NCBI GenBank assembly: GCA_950295325.1
Contig: OX485804.1
Location: 40,300,001-40,364,000 of the forward strand
DNA: 64,000 bases
Reading direction: 5' to 3'
Source of the DNA: Polytrichum commune
Lineage: Eukaryota > Streptophyta > Polytrichopsida > Polytrichales > Polytrichaceae
Shown here in pieces: positions 48,980 through 62,330 of the stretch. Numbering within the stretch: position 1 is the first letter of the stretch; the number at the start of each line of letters is the position of its first letter. Both the position numbers and the translations under genes were made by a program. The notes under the pieces are model-generated. The model was not told the DNA's origin. It searched no databases and saw only the letters and a list, made by a program, of their open reading frames with translations.

Positions 48980-51900
48980 GAATGCTATCCCACCTACAAT
49001 TGTCCCTCCGGCCCATGAACCTCATGGTGTAGGTCCTGTAGAACAACAAAACATTACAAATATAGTAACAAATTGGGAAAGATGCAGAATTGGACAGTTG
49101 TGTTATAGAGGCTGTCCAACAAATCCAAACCATTGTGGAGAATGTGCATGTAGATGCAAACTCTATGCAAGAGCATGATAGAGTGAGGGCAGAGGCTGCT
49201 ACATCAACATACAAAGATCTACTCGGCAGACCTGAAACGAGCGACATGACAACGGGTCCAGGGGACACACCTCTAGATGTTGTTAAGGATTTGAATCTGA
49301 CAGATGTTATGTTATCATGCCACCCCTTGTATGCGGGGGCCTCTGTAACAAAGTTGGCAGCCACCATGTTCCTCATGACTATCTGCACAATGTATATGAT
49401 AAATAACAAATTTATGGATGAATTGTTGTACTTGCTACATAAATACATATTGCTTCAACAAATTTCTTTGCTTTCCAGCATGTACTATGCGAAGGTGCTT
49501 ATGGAAAAAGTTGGCCACAACTACGAGAGCATACACGCTTGTAAGAATGAATGTGTGTTGTTCCGAGGGGACGTATACAAAAATATGAAAGAATGTTCAT
49601 TTGCGATACAAATCAATATAAAACCTATGGAAAGTCACAAGTGCTAGTGAGTGTCTTTTCTTTAATACCCCGATTCGTAAGATGGTACAAATCACCAAGA
49701 ATAACATGATTATTAAGATAGACTCATTTGAACAAATTCACCAATAGCAAAATGCATGGTACACACGATTCACTTGTGTGACGCGCAATCGACACCAAAT
49801 TTCCTTTATTCAAGAGAGGTTTCCGAAACATCTGCATGACGTTATCTGCAGATGAATTCAATACATTCTCATATCTTCTATGACATTGGTGAATCTAACC
49901 AATATTTGTATTTATATATAATTTGCCTCCCTGAATGACCACAAAACGTTTTTTTGTCATACTCATCATACTAATTCCAAGAAAACATTATTTAAATGAA
50001 GGGAACATTGATGTGTATATGAAGTTGGTCATAGACCAACTAAAAAAATTGTGATGGCCTGGTGTGTGGGTAGATGATCACAATATACCGCCAAAGCTCA
50101 CACGAATATTTAAACTTAGAGGATGCTTAATATAGACAATCAATGATTGACTATGATATAGCCTCTTATTTAAAATGACACGTGCCGGCTATGTTGGTTG
50201 CCCTCCATGCGGATCCAAAATAACATCGAGATACTTAAGGAAGCTTTACAAATATTCTTATATTGATTCACAATATTGGTTGCGATCAAGGCACCACCTT
50301 ACAAAAGACCGGTCTATAATGATGTATTTGGAAACGAAATAGAATCATGAGCGCAACCCCGAAGACCAACAACGACTAAGATATTGGAATAAACTGCCGA
50401 ATACAAGACTTGGTTGAAGCTGGCAATATGGCGGGGGAGAACTAGATCCATCGAGTTGGCATGATGTCAAAATAAATCATGTTTATTTAAGTTGTCATAT
50501 TTTAAGGTTGGTCCGCAACACATACACTACACACATATCGTTATGTATGGTTGAATATATACGAGCTTGCACATGCAAGAAGGTTGTGAAATTATGATAT
50601 GTAATCGATATGAATTTATGATAAAATATGTACGCAACATTTATTTGTGCATCATTTCACAAATACTATACACGTTGAATAAAATGTTTGTGAATATATG
50701 ATGAAGATAATATTCGTAGACAAAAATACTATTACAGACGGGACATAGAAGTAACAAGAATGCCCAAGGAACTATGGTAAGTTAAGATCACCGATGTTCG
50801 AGTGAAACCAAAGTTATAAATCCAGTGACACCATACATATTCAATGATATGGACCTTCCTATATTCATGTCTAAATTGGTAGCCATCCATATTTATACTG
50901 GGTATTGTGGTGCTATCGCCAAGCATGTAACAAACAATGATGTTGAGTTGGATAAAGGCGCATGATTGGTATATTATAATGCAACAATTACTACTATTAT
51001 ACATAAGGGGTTTGTTGCAGCGTGAACTTTATATAGCAATTATGAGATTGTCGCATGTTTTTAGGAGAATTTGTACTAAAATTATTGATCCCAACGATAT
51101 GTCTAGTTTCCGAAAGGACGTTGCAATGACAATACCAATGCTGGAGATCCACATGCCTCCTAGTTTCTTCGATGTGATCTCACATCTGGTGGTACATATT
51201 GTGAAAGAGTTGAAATTGTACGGATCCATCTACACACGGTGAATGTACAAGTATAAAAAATGAATAAGGTATTAAAAGGGTATGTGAGCAACATAGCTAG
51301 GCCAGAGGCATGCATGACGAAGTCGCATATGTTGGACGAGGTAATCAGACTAGTGGCATAATTCATGGCTAAAAAATATGAGCCACTACATCGCAAAATT
51401 TGGACAAAAAATACTGTTACAAGAATTATTAGGGAGGTACCATAAGGAGCTGCAACCACATTCATTATTATACCCTACATAAGAGATATTGCCAATGAGT
51501 ATGTGTTTTTAAACCGTACATCGTTCCAATCACTACACATGTATCATTCTAACTAGTACGCACAATCATTCATAACCGTTTATAAAAAACCATATCCATA
51601 ATAGAACTTGTTTTCTAGCCATATTCAAAATCCAAATGCCATAAAAATGTTTATCTTATCATGGAAGATTATATTAATACAGGGTAGTAGTGAAGCTCGA
51701 GCAGAGTTCGAGGCTGCAGTGCATTTGGAAGCCCCGATTACTATATTTCCAAGTTTGTTTGTGTGGGTGAGGGAGGTTTTGCGGAAGTTGGAAAAAACGG
51801 GAAAAGTCATGAGAGACGTAGATATGAAAAAACTCTCAATGCCCCGAAAATTGATGATAAATTTATATTCCATAATGGAGGCGTAAGGAAATCGTTATCG

Positions 51901-52360
51901 GTTTGACCGATGGATCCTCGGTTGGAATGGTGAGTTGTGATTGCGGTTCGACATCTACATGGAATGTGCAAGGTTCTGATATTGGAGAAGTGTTGGCTAA
52001 ATATACTATGTCGATGTTTTAAAGCACATACGAGTAATGGACTACATAAAAGTTGCTACACGCATTGCCTTTATGAAGTGCGATTGGGTGAGGCATGACG
52101 TGGACGACATGGGAGAACCCACATATAAAAGAGACAAATCAAATTTTTTGTTGGCCAATTTTTTATGCATGGTAGAACATCCGCATAATTCTTTCGTGCC
52201 GTTATTTCACATCTAGCAGGTTTTCTACGCCAACGCAGACAACATTGGACCTTGGTACGTTGTGCTACATAGCGAGCCAAGGTCTAGAAGGTCTCAAGTC
52301 TCTGACTACGAGGAGGTCATAAACACATGGGTGTGTGTTCCAGCCTTAGAGGCTTAAGCC
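48980..52360 (+). mobile_element. Degraded CACTA (En/Spm) transposon, TNP2-type transposase
   Basis: Plus-strand fragments line up with TNP2-type transposases in order. 49090-49647 has PLYAGASVTKL, a KFMDELLYLLHK segment, SSMYYAKVLMEKVG and IHACKNECVLFR. Near 49650 is VLVSVFSLIPRFVRWY. Near 50100-50160 is KLRGCLI then TIND. 51050-51240 has FRRICTKI and PSFFDVISHLVVHIVKE. Near 51280 is GYVSNIARPEA. Near 52020-52300 is a C-terminal DUF4216/4218-like stretch with VFYANADNIGPWYVV. Many stops and frame changes show it is dead. The 200-codon antisense frame at 48846-49448 is a shadow. Confidence 0.8.
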
Positions 52361-55300
52361 TTGATGCACCCCACATCAAACATTCATAACATGGTGGGTG
52401 CTATAATAACACGAGAGAGACGTAGGGCACCTTTGTTTAGGGGTGATTTTGGCAACGTATCTTATGAAGATTGAGTGCAACCAGGCCACCGTTTGAGGGT
52501 GGAAACAACACCAACAAGACAGAAATGAAAATGAAAAACTTGTTGCAGTGCATGTTGTATCTCCCACATATGGCAAGGGCAATAAATTGTTGATACATGA
52601 TGTATGCATTGGCTCTTGACTATCGACTCCTTGATAGGTGGTCACTTGTCCACTAGTAGTAACAAACAGAAGAATATGTCAACTTGGGGGAAAGGTACTT
52701 GCACATGCACAACACTAAACACACACATCAACGTGCAGATTGTGTTGAACCCCCTATGGGCAGAACCATGTAGTCCATGGGGCACAAACAGTGATAAGAG
52801 AAGGCACAAATAGGGTTTTAATTCCCAAATTTGGGGGCTTAGACACATTGTATGTTTTGTATGCTTCCTATATTAATACATATTAAAAATGACAATTGAT
52901 TGTTATGGATACATGTATATGTGAGCGTCAATTGGGGGGGAGGGTAATGCGCATGTGGAATGGGTAAAGAAAAGATACCCAAAATGGACGTATAATTGAC
53001 TTGCAGTCCATGTTTGCAAGGACATACTGGAAACAAGAGTTCAACATGAAACCCTTATACAAATATGGGAGATAATGAGTGCCAACAACTCTGACGCAAC
53101 CAACCTTAGCTACAACCATCATGCACATTCAAAAGAACTTGTATATTGATGCCCCTAGATATGTTTGTGAGCTTCTCTTGAGGAGAAGAAGCGGAGACAT
53201 GGAAATCCAGAAACACTAGAACCACACACGTGGCAGGCAACACTAGAGCATATTTCCACGATCAACATACAAAAAAAAACTTTCATCCCAAAGGAGAATG
53301 GCATGACAAAGAATATATATGAGAGGCTGCACACATAAAATTACAACATAGAAAGAACAATCCAAAATTTGGTGGTCGCCGCACAATCTATATCCATCAA
53401 GAAGCGGTGGTGTATCACGCCTCGCAAACCATAAATTGGGGAAGGTCATTTCATCACCTTCGAGGTCACCTTTCAAAAAGAGGTTGCAAAAGTGTTTCGG
53501 AGACCAGAAAGGGTTCTTCTATGTTTCACCATAATTCATAATCACCAACAAGAATAGTTTGATGACCATATGAATCCCCAAACTCCGCATCATAGAGGTC
53601 TCTCCCAAACAACAAGCAAATGTAGTTTTCCAAAACATGTCCAACCACCCAAGTCTCTGCACGTGTGGCCAACACAGGTTGGTTCACAAATACAAGTTTC
53701 GTGGCCCGTATTTTGATTGCCTAAAAATATCCGCTCGCAGATCCATGAAATTCTCCACACACATGGTTTGCCGCATTGTTGCCGCCACCCTATGAGCATG
53801 TCCCATGTGCATGACCAAGCATAGGTGCACAACAACCATCCAACGCAACAAATTGAGGGATGGGCAACGACTCCCATGCAATTCTAGTGATGGTATGTGT
53901 GCAACCGCCGGTTGTTGTGGTCCAAAGTATTGTAGTAAACCGGAGGAATCTCCTTCATTGTTATCATCATTTCCCCCCTTGACATCCACCACATGAGATT
54001 GAGCAATGACATGCACACTTGGAATTGTTGCAAAGGCAGGTTGTACCAAAGGAGCTTGCAATAAGTTAATTGTAGGACTAACTCATTGGCATGTGCCAAT
54101 GATCCCTAGATGGGTTCGCCATCATTTTGGGCACACTTGCTCCCTTCACCCAAGAACAATGGACATCTTTGTTGAGGGAGATCCATGCATCTAGACCTAA
54201 CGTCCGTGGACACGGTGGGCGGGAAGCCTCCAATGTGTGCCTCCACTGTGTACCCATCACATTGCACTGGCCACGGATTACAAACCACAACATGTGCAAC
54301 ATGTGAACTCTTTTGGTGCTATTGTTTTCTTTTACAATGTTCTGCCAAACACCAAGGCAAGGATTATGTGTTGATATTCATGCATGAGCGCAACGTGGGG
54401 ACCTAGCCGCCCATCCCGCATATGTCGACTTTGAAAACATATTGGCTTAATTGAAATGCCGTGTTTTGATGGGAATTTTTTTGTGCCAAAGGTACGATGG
54501 CCAGGGACGGATTGGACAATCCACAATGTTGTACGAGCATGGGAGGAGATGGATGACATATGATTGAAGCCAAATCATAATTCCGACAACATTCTATGGA
54601 CGGATGTGCAATGTAACCATGATTGACAATCACAAAAACATCCAAAAATGTTGGTGTTCAAGAATTAAAGGTGTTGCACACATTTGAGCACGGGTATGGA
54701 ACATGTGCAAAATCCCACATACTTAAACCGCCATACAACATAAAAACACATGACCCACACGGGCCCAAAAAAAAATCCACGGTTCAATTCTGAATTGAAG
54801 TTGCGGTAAACCCACATGAAGAGCCCTAAACCATAGAAACTCCACCTGTATTCGCCGCACTTGTAGCAATCGCACGCCTATGTGGCTCAATTCCACATAT
54901 GTTGCGTAGGGAAGCATTGTGCGAGTGACCTCTGCGTGTGCAAGGAACACCTCAAAACCACGGACCTGCACATTGAGCATGGTTCTCAATGTTGAGGAGG
55001 TGGATTGCGGATGTGAGTCCCCCACATGTTCATGGCAATTGCACTTACCGGGGGGTTTATGGTCGCCATCTCTTATTGTGGTCTAGATCCATAAATATCG
55101 CAACCCTTGATAACGCCCCTTAATAATCTTGGTCATTTTCTAATTCTAGCAAGGGTCACGAGCGCTATTCCTTTGCATTTTGCCATGTGAATGGTTAGCT
55201 TCCCATACTGCGGACCTTTTAGTTCATAGGAGGGGGACCAACCCTCCTACGTTGCATTCAAGACTCACTGCTTAATTGGTAACCAATGGTAAGATGTGGA

Positions 55301-56649
55301 CTTCATCCATGAAAGTCCAATCTTCAGTTGATCATCATGTTGCCAGAGCAACATCATGACAACTTGAACCATACTAGGCAACTATGCCCTAATGTTGGGC
55401 CAATGACCGTTGAGGCCGTGCCGTTCAGCCTTGGGTGGGTTTGGTGGCCACATCGCCTCACCCATATAAACCTCTAGGACTCTAGGCAGGGCCCCTACCC
55501 CACTGTCAAGAAACCTTTTGTCTCATTACCAAGAGTTGGGGACAAGTAGTCATTTTCCCTTAGCCGTTGGGGCTGGAAGCCCCTAACAACTTCAAAACAA
55601 CATAACTTCCTTGTATGAACTTTGATGCTCACATGTGACCACTCCATCATCATCTACCTTTCATGTAGATGCCAATAAATTCCTTACTAGCTCCATTTGA
55701 TTTATTATTGAGGAAGTTATGCCCGCTCAAACCTTGGCAGTTATGGGAGCCACTCCTAGGCCACTGCTGTACTAGGGCGACAACGCCCCACTCAAATTGC
55801 CATATCTCCTAGCTCACACCTCTGATTGAGGTGTTCTTAAGCATTATATTATTCGCACGCCATAATCTACGCATCACTTATGGCCTTACCCTCGTGACTC
55901 CTAGTCTCTGTGGGTGGGAGGCCTTCCGAACGCTTGGGGCCCTCACCCACACTAGGATCACTTGGGCCCTCTCACCAACAGTGCCATAAGTCCCGGGTGT
56001 CACTCCGGGGTCCCCCTTGTGGCCATGGTGTTTTGGGCACTCCTCATGGAGAGGTGCGCGACAACAAATATGAAGCAACTAGGGTAAAAAACAAAGTTTT
56101 TGCATGTAAAGGCAAATGTTGTTCCCTCCCACCTTAGGATTTTGCATGGAACAATACTTCTTGTATGTGCAAAAGCTCTTTCATATGGGAGAATTAGTTT
56201 ATGCTTGGGTAGCAAACACCCTGAGAGAGTACAAGCCCATCAAAGGAAAGGAGAGGAAATGACCAAAATACAAATGGCGCGGGGGTGCGCCAATGACACC
56301 CGACATAGGTGCCAAACCACCCACATATGGCGGCCACCCTCGCCAATTCATCGTGCAATTCATGAACGCCAACCCACTTGCAACTCTATGCCCAAAACCC
56401 AAACCTGAGACACAAAGAACGCCACCCAAAGGCTACCAAAACAGTGGTGGTCAACTGATCGGGTTGACATCACAACCGTCACCCATCTAAACCAGGTTAC
56501 ACCCAACATTTGCTGACATATACCCAAAGTGCAGTCACGGTGGTAGTTAGAATGTGGATTTTAGTCAGAATGGCAGTGGACATAGTGGTTGCCATCATTG
56601 CAGAGCAAGGTTGATTTGGACACGATTCCTTCTAGTGTTAATTGCTACG
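52361..56649. other. Unclassified, probably old transposon sequence
   Basis: Several overlapping short open frames occur on both strands (for example minus 53684-54061 and 53590-53877) with no motif I can identify. The minus-strand frames between 53240 and 54061 follow each other closely and could be one decayed coding sequence. Base composition is slightly richer in GC than the neighbours. Confidence 0.3.
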
Positions 56650-58440
56650 TTTCTTGACCTCTATACAATGAATGGATATAATTGTTTAGCCATATTTTAT
56701 TATCCTAGAGATGTTGAGAAGAAGACTCATGGAACTCAAAAATGATAGAGAAGGATTTTTTTAAAATCAAGTTTGAAGTCCCCCATAATGGGCAAGATAG
56801 ATTCCAAGGCAAGTGCTTCTAGATGGTGTAAAGTTACAACGATAGTTCCAAACAAGTCCCTTTGGGAGGTGTCATGAGTTTATGCAACCACAATTTCTTA
56901 GAGGTTCACCAATTGACTTGGCTTACTACACAAACTCTAGCAAAGTAATTCCCTTCTAGCATAACAATGCTTGAGAGAGATTTAGCCAAGCAAACCATTG
57001 ACCAAGAGCCACTTGCAAACTAGTTAGAAATTGGAAGCATTTGATGCATTAACACCAATTATTTTACCAAACGATACAATGAATGATATTGATTAGACAA
57101 TGTTATATTGTTATGAACAAACATGAGGAACTGAGGGTCAACCCTCGTGAATGAGAGTTATATGGCATTCATGTTCATGATGTGTTGTTCTACCATTAAT
57201 TATCTACCATATTTTATATTTATCACCACAAGCTTGTACACATGCGTTTTTACTAACAACTCGAGGTTGTGTGCTCAATTTTGCAAGATACCATATGGAC
57301 ATGTGAATGTCGATCAGTATAGTTCTTGAAGTTTTAATGCGATCTTGGTATGTCATGAAGGTAAATCTATGAAAGTTGTGAAGATACTTGCATTGGGCAA
57401 CTTGTTTAAATAAAACTCAAGCATCCGGCAATTGTTTAGTATACACATTCCTATTTAATTTCACATGTTCTAAATTCCATTTAGAAAATGACATGTCCTA
57501 TGAGCAATTTTTTGTTTACTTTATTTTTTATCCAACATCTCTACAAACCATGATAGCAACTTCTAATAAATGGCCCGTGATGGTAAGCCCAAGCAAGGAA
57601 AGTATTCAATCCAAAAGCAACATTATATACTACAATGAGAAATTTGGATGCTTAAAATGCATAAATGTGGTACATTTATCATCTTTGTGATTGCTTTGGG
57701 ACTATAGAAAGGTGCTAGATAATTGAAGTAGAGTATCATGTGCAAAGAACAATGGATTGCTTATTTGATGGGTTTCTTGACCTCCATACAAACGATGCAT
57801 GTAAGTTGTTTATTCCTATTTGATGCTCCTAGAGGTGATGAGGAGAAGACGCATGCAACTCCATAATGGTTGAGCATTTAAAATATAAATTGTATCAACT
57901 TCAAATTCTCTAATAATAAGTTTGATAGATGTTGATGCAAGTACTTTAAGATGGTGTAAATAATATGGAATAGATTTACCAAACACGTCTTGGGAAATCT
58001 CATGCAACCATAACTTTTTAGTGGTCCGCCAATTGGCATGGCTTACATAGACTTTGGCAAAGTGACGCCCTTCTAGTACAATAATGTGAGACAGGTTTGT
58101 CCAAGCAAAACTTGACCAAGAGCCATTGCGAGCTAGCTTGAAATTGGAGCACTTGATGCATTGACACAAATTTTGTTGACAAATATTCTTGTGGATGACA
58201 TTGTTTTGCGGAAATGTTATATTTTTATGGAGAAATACCAAGGATTGGCGACGGAACACACTAAAATGAAAGCTATATGATATACATGTGAATGTCCAAA
58301 TGTGTATGTTGCTTTACCTTTAATTATTTCACTAATTTGTTTTTTACCCCATAAGCTTGTGCATCCTATTTGTTTCTCTAACAACTTATGGTTGTGTGGT
58401 CAATTTTACAAGGTGTTGCCTAAAATTAATGTGGGATGTT
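56650..58440. repeat. Diverged tandem duplication of about 1.1 kb period
   Basis: Units starting near 56650 and 57773 share TTTCTTGACCTC, GAGAAGAAGACTCATG / GAGGAGAAGACGCATG, TAGATGGTGTAAA-like, GGCTTACTACACAAAC-like, CTTGACCAAGAGCCA and ACAACTTATGGTTGTGTGG-like blocks in the same order. The minus strand of the second unit keeps a 147-codon open frame (57816-58259) that I cannot classify; the first unit has no equally long frame. Confidence 0.65.
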
Positions 58441-59289
58441 CATTAGAAATTATGACCCACACTAATAGGATCATTAAGCTTCCGGAAACGTCACCGTTGT
58501 TGGTAAACCCAAGTCATGTATGTATAATCCCAAACCAACATTGACCATAATACCAACACAATGTACTATTGCAAGAGATTATGAGGGACACAGTGGTGTT
58601 GGCGGTGGTGAGGCTACCATAATGTTGTCGGTATTGATGAAACATGTTGAATAGAAAGTCTAGGCATAGATTCCTATGCACAAGTGGAACGGGCTGAAAT
58701 GATACAGGTCCGTACTACAACGATTATCCCAATTAGTGAAGGAGGGCTAAAAGCGAGTGTGGGAAATTAGTACAGGTGATACTAAATTTCTTGCGCTATG
58801 AAATCAGTGCCACCAAACGATCTAGGAACCAATGTTCATTGAGAATCTATTCATAGCAACACATTTCTCATATAGTAACCACACTATTCATCCAAGCACT
58901 ATTCACTTTTTTAATTAAAAAAACATCACTCTACAAACACCTTAGAGCATGCGGTAATTTTCTTAAAATGCATGATAAATGAACATGTATTCATGAATTT
59001 AGCACCACTTAGTAAAAAATTCACACATGGAACTTGCACTTGTGTCCCAATGGGAAAAATTCCCAAAAATCTCTTTCATGTCCCGTGGTTCATAAGGCTT
59101 GGAAGGGAATGTGGAAAGAGTGGGAATTTTTCTCATGTCCCTTAATTGCTAATGGGAATGTTCAATTGTACATGGGAAATTGTGTAGATGGGACATTTTG
59201 TATGGATGATGGGAATATGCTACTTGGAAGTTTTTTCAAAGGGAAATTTGAAAAAAAGAAGATAATTATATACATTCCATAAACTTGGT

Positions 59290-59402
59290 CTAACCTATAG
59301 GTAGGCTCCTCCCACTTATAGATGAGCTCTAGGGGTGTTGGTGAATGGATTTGAACCTTGGACCTCACAACCCTACTCCAACACCTTAGCCACTGCCTCA
59401 TT
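59290..59402 (-). mobile_element. Second type of tRNA-derived SINE head
   Basis: On the minus strand, A-box-like TGGCTAAGGTGTTGG is followed about 40 bases later by B box GGTTCAAATCC, the spacing of a tRNA promoter. The T-arm region does not pair, so it is not an intact tRNA. Downstream CACCCCTAGAGCTCATCTAT is not shared with the SINE at 19928. No target duplication was found. Confidence 0.55.
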
Positions 59403-59799
59403 GCATTTGAAGGGCTTTTAAGTAGTTAATATGTAAAGTTGGCATTTACCTTGTGATGTAAGAATGTAGAAATTAAAACACCTCTCCTCCATCCAACATA
59501 AAAACTTGTCCCTTATAGATTTTTGGCGGATTCATTTAAACAAATTGGATTGAACTAATTTGGGATTTGTGAGCCTAAACCCAATGTCTAAATGACTAGA
59601 AATAGTAAGTTGAGGCTTGTTTACTATTTCAAGGCTTCTTGTTGGATGAATGAAAAACACTTGTAGGCGGTAATTCCCTCTCTCTCTCTCTCACACACAT
59701 AGGTAAATACTTATATAGGTGAGTCACATCCATATCTAGACTAGATCTACAATATCTCTAAAATGAAACAAAATAAAACTTTTTTTCATGGACATTCAA

Positions 59800-59910
59800 T
59801 AATAAACTTGTGATTAGTATGAGATGATTAGCAAATCCAAATTGAAGTCGTAGTCACTTTTCCGATGATTTTTGGAGCTCACAATGATACGTTATTCATT
59901 GTCAAAATAA
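59800..59910 (+). repeat. Dispersed repeat family R1, 5' fragment
   Basis: ATTAGTATGAGATGATTAGC, AAATCCAAATTGAAGTCG and GATTTTTGGAGCTCACAATG match the 5' blocks of the R1 family. Confidence 0.5.
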
Positions 59911-62194
59911 AAACCATAAATTGGCGGAGATAGAGCCAAGTGTGGAGGGGCCATCATGTTTTGAAATAAAAAATTTGTATTCTCATTATCAAAAAATTAA
60001 AATTGTTCCTTTGATTGAGAGGGACAATTGTGAGATGAAACAAATTCTCATATTTGATGCATCTCACTTTGGTTTGTCCCATGATGATTCCCCTCTATCA
60101 TGGGACATGCAAACTTCCCATCTATAACATTGTGACCCATGGGATTTAAGAGGTATGTCCCATGTTCTTCCCATGGGAAACGGTTGGAAGTTGCTTGTGT
60201 GAGCCGTCACTAGTTTAACGACTTGGCAAAATAGCTTGTGTACCGGGAATTAAAACCACACACACTAATTAGGATATTCAGTGTTGTGAGGTTGGTGGAT
60301 GCCATATGCTCTAAAATTCTCACAATGAATCATAATCCACTCCCACAGAAGCTCTAGGCGAGTTACACGCTTGAAGGCCGTTCAAAATACAAAGGAAATT
60401 TTCATTGTTACTTATGATGGGATACTGGGTATGGCCCAACACATCAAATGTGATAATGACATTTGTGAAACTTCACAACTTTTTCCATCACGAACACTAG
60501 AAGGACACGTGCCACAATGCGATTGGACTCCCCGGTTTGAATATGTACATTATTCAAGGTCCAAAAGTTGATATGATTGTTAGGGCAGTAGTCTTGATTG
60601 TCAAAGGAAATTAAACTTTGATGCACTTCAATATTTTGTTAGTTGAATATTAGAGTATTTACATATTTTTCTCCCCTCCTCGTTTCTAAACTGTCCTACA
60701 AACCCTTTCTTTGCATATATAGAAGTTTTATACTAAGAATGTTGACACACATTCCCAAATATGGGCAGGAAATCACTAACTTCAACTTAGAGAGGCGGGA
60801 AACACTAATTCAAGATAAACTACTGAGTTGGCATCTCGAGTCAACCGTGGCGATTAACAAATATCACTCCCACTTATACAATATGGGTATGATTAACAAG
60901 GAAGACACACAACGTCCAAGTTACTCAGCTTTGTTGTGCAAGTATTGAGATACTTCATGCTTGCCATACCCATGATCTAATCAAGAGAGAATTCTTCTTG
61001 TAACCATTTTGGTACAAGTATTTTAAGGGAACCCTTGATTCATGTAATGTAACTAGGCAATACATGCTTCGTCCTACTCTATTGTACCCATGCATATGAA
61101 TTATGAAGCACTTCCAACGCAATCCCCTTCATGGTTCTTTCCATGATAATGGGCAAACCAAAAACATCAAGACCATAATACATGGACACATCTAAAAATA
61201 AATGAGGATAGTGACAACTCCAACTCAATCTCAAAATTTCCACGCATATATTTCGGCACTTTCAAAATCGACATGCTAATAAGTGCTGAATTTGTCCAAG
61301 GTACTAGTTTGGTCCGTGTTGCACCAACATTCTCATAAACATCAAGGCATACAAGTGAAATGGGAGGGGACCCATCATTACAAGAGGGTGTTCACAGCTT
61401 ACAACAATGATACTTGACATGAGCACACCCTTTAAGAAACAGATGCATGTGAGAAAGACTATTCACCGAAACTGGAAGCATGATAAGTTGGTAAAGAATC
61501 AAATTTGTTGAGCTCTTGCTCTCAATTCCTAACAATTTTTTCCACATGTCTCAAATTGCAATAACACCATTGCTCTTAAGTAATCGGATTCTCACAAATG
61601 CTAGTTTGTAAAGCAATGGAACTTGATGGTGTCTATTACTTGGAAGCTGACATGTTCATCACTCCACCTCATACGCCATAACATGGAGAACTTGAACGAA
61701 TGGACCGCTTGAATGATGAAATGGAAGTTACAACGAATAACCTGCCACAATATAACACAACCCACATCATGAATAACATTGAAAAGATACATGTTTGGCC
61801 ACTACAAATACTTCCATTGCTTCGCTGAGGATTTGGTTGGTGAAACCTTGATTGTTTGACACGCAAGTTTAAAAGGACATACGCTAAAAACATCATGGAC
61901 TAAAAACACGATTGTTTAGAAGGACAAAAGAATCTTCACTTTGATGATGAAAATTTGCTAACAATCTTGTAATTAATTCCATGTTTGATACACTGGGAGG
62001 GTGCAAAACAGAAAGTCTCCATGTTAGCTCCAATTACTATGTACACAAAGAGATCTACACATCAAATTCGTTTGAAAGGCAAGTTCCAAGGAAGCAACCC
62101 TTAACACGCGCACTGTTGGCTCTGCAACCAATTCTCGGGCAGTATCTTATCCATTGTCAACTGGAGACCAATCTCTTTCTTCTTTAACGGTCGT

Positions 62195-62330
62195 ATAGAT
62201 CCCCCGCAATTATGTTGACTACTGGGCCCATAATGGTTAACAAATTTTCAACACACGATCCCATCTCTCTGTGGTGTTCGTGCACAACAATCAAAGTGAG
62301 TAGGCGAATTAGTCCTGGGTACTTTACCTC
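62195..62330 (+). repeat. Dispersed repeat family R1, 3' fragment
   Basis: CCCGCAATTATGTTGACTAC, AACAAATTTTCAACACACGA and CCCATCTCTCT follow the R1 order. An inverted 5' piece is at about 61920-61980. It touches the 3' end of the PHI-1/CUB gene. Confidence 0.45.

Larger units (their letters stand above)
58441..62194. other. Repeat-rich intergenic DNA
   Basis: Apart from the SINE-like and R1 fragments listed separately, it contains ACACTAATTAGGA-type MITE ends near 58460 and 60265, a (CT)n run near 59680-59700, and unclassified short frames around 61600-61900. No gene assigned. Confidence 0.35.

Noticed and set aside
48846-49448. 200-codon minus-strand open frame
   Set aside because: It is antisense to the plus-strand TNP2-type transposase fragment, whose motifs explain the sequence.
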